From: Paenibacillus lutimineralis
GTDB lineage: Bacteria; Bacillota; Bacilli; Paenibacillales; Paenibacillaceae
DNA length: 64,000 nucleotides
Assembly (NCBI RefSeq): GCF_003991425.1
Contig: NZ_CP034346.1
Location: 5,757,501 to 5,821,500, forward strand
Reading direction: 5' to 3'
The notes under the pieces were generated by a model, which saw only the letters and a list, made by a program, of their open reading frames with translations, was not told the DNA's origin and did not search any database. This document shows positions 58,905 through 64,000 of this stretch, piece by piece. A program made the translations under genes and the position numbers. How positions within the stretch are numbered: position 1 is the stretch's first letter; every line of letters begins with the position of its first letter.

Positions 58905-60896
58905 CTACTCCGCCTTAAGCTCCAAAATCGCATCGCGCAGCTCAGCAGCTCGTTCAAACTGCAAGTTCTTCGCTGCTTCCTTCATTTCGGCCTCAAGCCG
59001 CTTGATCATCGACTCGCGATCGCGTTTGGACATCTTACCTTTGGCATCCGCCAAGTAATCCGATTTGCTCTCCGCCACTTTCGTAGCTTCGATCACATCT
59101 CTGACCTTCTTGCGAATTGTCTGTGGCGTGATACCATGCTTCTCATTATAAGCGATCTGGATACTGCGACGACGCTCTGTCTCCTTAATAGCCCGATCCA
59201 TGGATTCCGTAATATGATCTCCATACATCAGCACACGCCCCTCTGAGTTCCGCGCCGCCCGGCCAATCGTCTGGATCAACGAACGCTCGGAGCGCAGGAA
59301 GCCCTCCTTATCCGCATCGAGGATAGCTACCAGCGATACCTCAGGAAGATCCAGTCCCTCCCGAAGCAGGTTAATCCCAATTAGCACATGGAAGGTACCG
59401 AGTCGCAGATCACGAAGAATGCTCATCCGCTCCAATGTCTTAATATCAGAGTGAAGATAACGCACCTTGATTCCGATTTCCTTAAGATAGTCGGTAAGGT
59501 CCTCGGACATTTTCTTGGTCAACGTCGTAACCAGAACCCGTTCATCCTTAGCGATCCGCTCATTGATCTCCCCGATCAGATCATCGATTTGGCCCTTGGT
59601 CGGACGCACTTCGATTACCGGATCAAGCAGACCCGTCGGCCGGATAATCTGCTGCGTCATTGTATCGCAATGCTCCAGCTCATATGGACCTGGGGTCGCT
59701 GATACAAAGATCATTTGCCCGGCCTTTTCCTCAAATTCCTCGAATCGGAGTGGACGGTTATCCAAGGCAGAAGGGAGCCGGAAGCCGTGGTCAACCAGCA
59801 CATTCTTACGCGCCTGGTCCCCGTTATACATCGCCCGGATTTGCGGTAGCGTCACGTGCGACTCATCCACGACAATCAGCATATCGTCAGGGAAATAATC
59901 CATCAAAGTATAAGGCGTTGCCCCCCGCTCACGGAAGGTTAGCGGCCCCGAATAGTTCTCAATCCCTGAGCAGAAGCCGACTTCCTTCATCATCTCGATG
60001 TCATACCGGGTACGCTGTTCAAGTCGCTGTGCCTCCAGCAGCTTGCCCTGTGAACGAAGCAGCTCTAGCCGCTCCTCCAGCTCACGTTCGATATTGACAA
60101 GCGCCGCCTTCATCGTCTCTTCTTGGGTTACGAAGTGAGACGCCGGGAAAATAGCAACATGGTCCCGCTCCCCGATCAGTTCACCGGTCAGTACGTCAAT
60201 TTCCGTGATCCGGTCGATCTCATCGCCAAAGAACTCTACTCTAATCGCTTGCTCCCCTTTGGAAGCCGGGAAAATCTCCAGCACATCCCCGCGTACACGG
60301 AACGTCCCGCGCACGAAGTTGATATCATTCCGCTGGTATTGGATATCTACGAGCCGACTCAGAATCTGATTACGCGGCTTCTCCATCCCAATCCGGAGCG
60401 ACAGAACGAGGTCGCGGTACTCCATCGGCGAACCGAGGCCATATATACACGATACGCTCGCTACAATTATGACATCTCGACGCTCAAACAATGAGCTTGT
60501 CGCCGAGTGCCTTAATTTATCGATCTCTTCGTTAATACTGGAGTCTTTTTCAATATAGGTATCAGAGGAAGGAATGTACGCTTCCGGCTGGTAATAGTCG
60601 TAATAACTGACGAAGTAATCTACCGAGTTGTGAGGGAAAAATTCTTTGAACTCGCTTGCGAGCTGCGCAGCCAGCGTCTTGTTGTGAGCGATCACTAGTG
60701 TCGGCCTGTTCAGCTTCGCAATCGTGTTCGCTATAGTAAAGGTTTTTCCGGTACCTGTTGCGCCTAACAACGTCTGGTACTTTTCGCCCATTTTTACGCC
60801 TTCAACCAATTCCTCGACGGCCGTCGGCTGGTCCCCCTGTAGCTTATACTCGGAGACAACTTCAAATTTATTATCATTGAAGACAATATCGCTCAT
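58905..60896 (-). CDS. uvrB: Excinuclease ABC subunit B
   Basis: The DNA-loading helicase-like subunit of nucleotide excision repair. 663 residues, standard. [20 protein letters not shown] (near residue 43) is Walker [21 protein letters not shown] the beta-hairpin region, [14 protein letters not shown] the DExH motif, [31 protein letters not shown] and a C-terminal UvrC-binding helix pair ([19 protein letters not shown]). ATG after AGGTGATG. A promoter with a LexA-type site lies about 110 bp upstream. Confidence 0.96.
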   Translation of the reverse strand: MSDIVFNDNKFEVVSEYKLQGDQPTAVEELVEGVKMGEKYQTLLGATGTGKTFTIANTIAKLNRPTLVIAHNKTLAAQLASEFKEFFPHNSVDYFVSYYDYYQPEAYIPSSDTYIEKDSSINEEIDKLRHSATSSLFERRDVIIVASVSCIYGLGSPMEYRDLVLSLRIGMEKPRNQILSRLVDIQYQRNDINFVRGTFRVRGDVLEIFPASKGEQAIRVEFFGDEIDRITEIDVLTGELIGERDHVAIFPASHFVTQEETMKAALVNIERELEERLELLRSQGKLLEAQRLEQRTRYDIEMMKEVGFCSGIENYSGPLTFRERGATPYTLMDYFPDDMLIVVDESHVTLPQIRAMYNGDQARKNVLVDHGFRLPSALDNRPLRFEEFEEKAGQMIFVSATPGPYELEHCDTMTQQIIRPTGLLDPVIEVRPTKGQIDDLIGEINERIAKDERVLVTTLTKKMSEDLTDYLKEIGIKVRYLHSDIKTLERMSILRDLRLGTFHVLIGINLLREGLDLPEVSLVAILDADKEGFLRSERSLIQTIGRAARNSEGRVLMYGDHITESMDRAIKETERRRSIQIAYNEKHGITPQTIRKKVRDVIEATKVAESKSDYLADAKGKMSKRDRESMIKRLEAEMKEAAKNLQFERAAELRDAILELKAE

Positions 60897-61006
60897 TGTC
60901 CAACATCACCTTTATCGTTAAAATGAAATACTAGAGGTTATCATTAGACAGCTTGTGACAAATTTCCACCTTATATAAAACAATTCATCCCTAAAAATGT
61001 AAAATA

Positions 61007-61054
61007 GGAATGGATGTTCCCATACATTATAACTTTTTTGCGAATCAGATGCAA
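61007..61054 (-). promoter_or_regulatory. uvrB promoter with candidate LexA (SOS) box
   Basis: On the minus strand TTGCAT (49-54), a 17 bp spacer and TATAAT (complement of 61026-61031) form a promoter; just downstream GGAACATCCATTCC (61007-61020) matches the Bacillus LexA form GAAC-N4-GTTC in seven of eight half-site bases. uvrB is SOS-controlled in Bacillus. Confidence 0.55.
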
Positions 61055-61087
61055 ACGATAAGTAAGAAGAGGAGTGGATAGCAAGAG

Positions 61088-61879
61088 ATGGATATTTCAA
61101 CGGTTATCGGTATCATTATCGGACTTGCCGCACTGGTCGGCGGGTTCATTTGGGAAGGGGGAGAATTAGGAGGTCTCATGCAGCTTACAGCTGCTTGCAT
61201 CGTATTCGGAGGAACGCTTGCTGCGGTGTTGGTCAGTTTTCCATTAGCCAAGCTAAAGACGGTTCCACGCGCTCTGGCTATCGCCTTTGCTACTAGAGGT
61301 ACTGATATAGCCGGATTAATTGATGACATCACCCGCATGTCGCATACGGCGAGACGCGAAGGTGTACTGGCTCTGGAGAAGAAAGCAGCCGAATACCCCG
61401 ATCCCTTCCTCCGCGAGGGAGTCCAACTCGTCGTTGATGGTACCGATCGGGCAATGGTGGAGCAGATCATGGAGCTTGAACTACAGTCTACGCATCATAA
61501 ATATGAAGGCTATGCCAAAATATTCGAATCCGCTGGTGGATACGCCCCTACGATGGGGATTATCGGTACGGTTATGGGTCTCATTCACGTTCTTGGCAGC
61601 CTGACTGAACCAACGGCATTGGGGCCATCCATCGCTCTGGCTTTTACAGCTACATTATATGGTGTAGCGAGCGCCAACCTGATCTTCCTGCCAATCGCTT
61701 CGAAGATTAAATCGCGGGGTGAGGATGAAATACAACGTATGGAGATGATGCTCGAAGGAATCCTGTCCATTCAGAACGGAGATCACCCTGTGCTGGTTCG
61801 ACGCAAGCTGGAATCATTCGGCGCAGATTCTATCACTCCCAAGCAAGAAATGCCCGAGTTCAAGGAGATTGAACTATGA
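61088..61879 (+). CDS. motA: Flagellar motor stator protein MotA (or MotP)
   Basis: A membrane protein of the ion-driven stator that turns the flagellum. 263 residues, four helices, with the large cytoplasmic loop between helices 2 and 3 (RREGVLALEKKAAEYPDPFLREG; the charged torque-generating part) and FESAGGYAPTMGIIGTVMGLIHVL for helices 3-4. Bacillus has proton (MotAB) and sodium (MotPS) versions; sequence alone does not settle which this is. It overlaps motB by 4 bp. It is divergent from uvrB and no flagellar neighbours are seen. Confidence 0.92.
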   Translation: MDISTVIGIIIGLAALVGGFIWEGGELGGLMQLTAACIVFGGTLAAVLVSFPLAKLKTVPRALAIAFATRGTDIAGLIDDITRMSHTARREGVLALEKKAAEYPDPFLREGVQLVVDGTDRAMVEQIMELELQSTHHKYEGYAKIFESAGGYAPTMGIIGTVMGLIHVLGSLTEPTALGPSIALAFTATLYGVASANLIFLPIASKIKSRGEDEIQRMEMMLEGILSIQNGDHPVLVRRKLESFGADSITPKQEMPEFKEIEL

Positions 61880-62697
61880 GACAGAGTCAGCATGAACGGA
61901 GCCGCAGATGGAAGAAAAGCGAACAGAGTGGCGACTCCAAGGATCGCTGGATGATTACATACGCTGACTTGATTACCCTGCTGCTTATTTTCTTCATCAT
62001 CATGTATGGAATGAGCCGTCTTGATGTTGAGAAATATGAACTTGTTACTCAATCCTTGCAGCACACATTCAGCAGTGGGAACTCCATCATTGCCGGTGGC
62101 AATGGCATTCTAGATGGTTCACAAAGCCCCGATATACATGAGGATCCGGGTTCCGGTTCTGCCGAGGCAGACCAGAGCAATCAGAACGGTGAGGAACCCT
62201 TAAGCGAGCGCGAACTCGCCTTCCGTAAACAAGAGGAAGAACTGCAGGATCTTATGAAACGGATCGAAGCTTATGTGAAGGATAATCATCTACAAGATCA
62301 AATTCATGTCGCCGATCTGCCAAAAGGAATCTCGATTACCTTGAGCGACCGCTTCCTGTTCGATACCGGCAAGGCGGAATTGAAGCAGGGTTCTGCCAAA
62401 ACCATGGCCAAGCTGGCCAGCCTGTTCAAGCAACTGGACACCGTAATTAGCATTGAGGGGCATACCGATAATCAGCCGATCGTCCGTGCCTCCAAGTTCA
62501 AGGACAACTGGGAACTGTCTGGCGAAAGAGCCTTGTCGGTGCTGCGTTTCTTCCTGGATAAGGAGAAGCTTGATCCACAGCATTTTCAATACGCCGGCTA
62601 CGCTGACACCCGTCCTACCGGTGACAACACTACAGCCGAGGGTAGACAAAAGAACCGCCGCGTTGAAATCACGGTATTGAGACAGCTACAGCAATAA
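61876..62697 (+). CDS. motB: Flagellar motor stator protein MotB (or MotS)
   Basis: 273 residues. A basic tail, then one helix holding the ion-binding Asp in WMITYADLITLLLIFFI (near residue 31), and a periplasmic-type linker rich in Ser/Glu/Asn. The C-terminal OmpA-like peptidoglycan-binding domain has FDTGKAELKQGSAKTMAK, ISIEGHTDNQPIV and NRRVEITVL. It anchors the stator to the wall. ATGA overlap with motA; terminator directly after. Confidence 0.93.
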   Translation: MRQSQHERSRRWKKSEQSGDSKDRWMITYADLITLLLIFFIIMYGMSRLDVEKYELVTQSLQHTFSSGNSIIAGGNGILDGSQSPDIHEDPGSGSAEADQSNQNGEEPLSERELAFRKQEEELQDLMKRIEAYVKDNHLQDQIHVADLPKGISITLSDRFLFDTGKAELKQGSAKTMAKLASLFKQLDTVISIEGHTDNQPIVRASKFKDNWELSGERALSVLRFFLDKEKLDPQHFQYAGYADTRPTGDNTTAEGRQKNRRVEITVLRQLQQ

Positions 62698-62704
62698 GAA
62701 GCAG

Positions 62705-62733
62705 AAAGCTTGGTGATGAGCCAAGCTTTTTGC
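62705..62733 (+). terminator. Terminator after motB
   Basis: AAAGCTTGG pairs with CCAAGCTTT around TGATGAG, followed by TTTGCC. It lies 8 bp past the motB stop. Confidence 0.8.
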
Positions 62734-62843
62734 CTTGTAGATCAATTGTTGAATAAAAAACAGGTAAAATTATGCACTGCATCATTTTTACAGGTATGAT
62801 ATATGTCTGGATATAATCTATGTTGAATAGGGTGGGTGAGGAC

Positions 62844-63716
62844 ATGACAGAAAACCTTAGTACGGTAAAAAAGGAAAAAACGGCATTAGTTGTTGAAGGC
62901 GGCGGAATGAGGGGTATATTCTCTACGGGAATTCTCGATGCATTCATCAAACAGAATTTCTACCCATTTGACCTATGTATCGGCGTTTCCGCGGGTTCTT
63001 CGAATGTCGCTGCCTATTTAGGCCAAATGTATCAGCGTAATTATAAAGTATTCACAGACTATTCACTCCGTCCGGAGTTCATCAGTATGAAGAAATTTGT
63101 ACGTGGTGGCCATCTGATGGATATCGATTGGCTATGGGACATAACACTGCGGGATATGCCTGTAGATGTGGATACTCTGTTCTCAGGCTCCGCTGAGTTC
63201 ATTATCGGAGCCACCGAAGTGAATACGGGCAATTCAGTGTATTTGCAGCCGACCCGGCATAATTTTGACCAGTTAATGAAAGCTTCGAGCGCTATACCCG
63301 TCATATACCGTGGCTTCGTTGAGGTGGATGGGGTAAAATATGTCGATGGCGGAGTTACCGATTCTATCCCCGTCATCGAGGCCTATCGTCGTGGCGCCAA
63401 CAAAATTATGGTGCTGCGCTCCAGGCCTCATGCTTATATGATGAATAACAGCAAAAACAATATGTTAACCCGGTGGCATCTGCGTAAATATCCGGACCTG
63501 CTGCAAGCACTCAACAACCGCGCACATACTTACCAGGAAGCGATCGACTTTATGCGCAATCCTCCGAGCGATGTACAGGTTATCGAAGTGAATCCACCGG
63601 ATTCCTTCAAGACAGAGCGTCTGACCAAGGAGCTGCCTATACTAGAGCAAGACTATCAGCTCGGTTATGACATGGGCGTACAGCTTGCGCAGGATTGGGA
63701 CAAACAATCCTCCTGA
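62844..63716 (+). CDS. Patatin-like phospholipase family protein
   Basis: A lipid acyl hydrolase with a Ser-Asp dyad. 290 residues from the ATG at 62844-62846, chosen because GGGTGAGG lies just upstream; an ATG 8 codons earlier has none. The oxyanion-hole motif GGGMRGIFSTG is near residue 22, the nucleophile Ser in GVSAGSSN near 50, and the catalytic Asp in YVDGGVTDSIP near 172. No signal peptide. It resembles the YjjU branch of cytoplasmic patatins. The substrate is unknown. Confidence 0.92.
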   Translation: MTENLSTVKKEKTALVVEGGGMRGIFSTGILDAFIKQNFYPFDLCIGVSAGSSNVAAYLGQMYQRNYKVFTDYSLRPEFISMKKFVRGGHLMDIDWLWDITLRDMPVDVDTLFSGSAEFIIGATEVNTGNSVYLQPTRHNFDQLMKASSAIPVIYRGFVEVDGVKYVDGGVTDSIPVIEAYRRGANKIMVLRSRPHAYMMNNSKNNMLTRWHLRKYPDLLQALNNRAHTYQEAIDFMRNPPSDVQVIEVNPPDSFKTERLTKELPILEQDYQLGYDMGVQLAQDWDKQSS

Positions 63717-63732
63717 TGCTGCACTTCAACAC

Positions 63733-63776
63733 AAAAGGCTGCGGCCGCTTACGCGGTGCCGCAGCCCTTATTTTTG
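63733..63776. terminator. Bidirectional terminator at the right end
   Basis: GGCTGCGGC (63737-63745) pairs with GCCGCAGCC (63758-63766); TTATTTTTG follows on plus and TTTTGTG on minus. Confidence 0.8.
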
Positions 63777-63778
63777 TC

Positions 63779-64000
63779 TCAACCCGCCGATGGCGGCTGA
63801 GACGCTTTGTCGCCGCCCCGGCCAGCCGGGCGGCGCTTGCCGCGCGCGCCAGCTTCGCTGCGCCGCGGCCTCAGCAGCTGCAGCAGCGACAGCGGCTGCA
63901 GCCTAACAGCAACCGGCGCCTTGTCGTCAGGCGCCAGGATCACGCCGAGCTGATGATGCTCGCCGGCGTAAATTGCGCGCTGGAGAAACTTGATCTCACC
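63779..64000 (-). CDS. C-terminal end of an unidentified protein (cut by window edge)
   Basis: An open frame of 73 codons plus TGA runs in from base 64000. It begins with ordered sequence (IKFLQRAIYAGEHHQLGVI) and ends in a Pro/Arg/Gly/Ala-rich, GC-rich tail of about 35 residues (RRSEAGARGKRRPAGRGG). The overlapping plus-strand frame has no start support. I do not recognise the family from this piece. The start is outside. Confidence 0.5.
   Translation of the reverse strand, partial: GEIKFLQRAIYAGEHHQLGVILAPDDKAPVAVRLQPLSLLQLLRPRRSEAGARGKRRPAGRGGDKASQPPSAG

Noticed and set aside
61035..61060. Sigma-D (flagellar) promoter before motA
   Set aside because: AACGATAA resembles part of the -10 but there is no TAAA at the right distance upstream.
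63667..63906. Plus-strand frame at the right edge
   Set aside because: It overlaps the patatin end and the terminator; the minus-strand frame is the better candidate there.

Overview
The window reads as chromosomal DNA of a Gram-positive, spore-former-type Bacillota, most like Paenibacillus. The pointers are a pcrB-pcrA-ligA order, strong AGGAGG ribosome binding sites, TTG and GTG starts, lipoprotein signal peptides with LVAGC lipoboxes, uvrB-uvrA, a MotA/MotB pair, and dispersed non-coding repeats of the sort common in that genus. No rRNA, tRNA, transposase, phage gene or CRISPR array was found. The genus is an inference.

Layout. 1-4605 (minus): three tandem paralogous sugar-type solute-binding lipoproteins, the first cut by the window edge, with no permease in view. 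4929-11371 (minus): ligA, pcrA and pcrB, separated by long non-coding gaps (740 and 600 bp) full of hairpins and short repeats. A candidate structured RNA with its own promoter and terminator lies just upstream of pcrB. 11665-44949: a roughly 33 kb surface-polysaccharide locus, almost all minus strand.

The polysaccharide locus holds a GDPD-like phosphodiesterase, a WcaJ-type priming transferase, several glycosyltransferases, an acyltransferase, a two-gene ABC exporter, a YfhO-type membrane protein, GtrA and an O-antigen-ligase/TPR protein. It also holds genes for at least four activated-sugar routes: dTDP-L-rhamnose (rfbA, B, C, D), a CDP-3,6-dideoxyhexose (rfbF, G, H plus a reductase-like SDR), a GDP-mannose-derived branch (manC, gmd, rmd-like, a perosamine-synthase-like aminotransferase and an N-acyltransferase) and UDP-glucose (galU/gtaB). 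Its middle (about 20.7-41.5 kb) is visibly more AT-rich than the flanks, which suggests a transferred or fast-changing core. By analogy with S-layer glycan loci of Gram-positive bacteria, the product may be a cell-surface glycan exported by the ABC transporter and joined to protein or wall by the ligase.

45105-49901: a small unknown gene, then a sulfur-trafficking group: a thioredoxin-reductase-like protein fused to a degenerate thioredoxin domain, a YeeE/YedE transporter apparently split into two proteins, two TusA-like proteins and a divergent LysR regulator. 50052-52634: a long U32 'peptidase' of the RNA-hydroxylation type. 53293-54918: an intracellular GH5 glycosidase. 55069-55278: a small two-helix membrane protein. 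55930-60896: uvrB and uvrA, with a likely LexA-type site in the uvrB promoter. 61088-62697: motA-motB. 62844-63716: a patatin-like lipase, followed by the C-terminal end of an unidentified minus-strand gene at the right edge.

The most interesting items are the split YeeE/TusA/TrxR-Trx sulfur group, the CDP-dideoxyhexose branch with an extended RfbH and no visible electron-donating reductase, the candidate RNA upstream of pcrB, and three families of intergenic repeats, one of them a 168 bp element with perfect 10 bp terminal inverted repeats.
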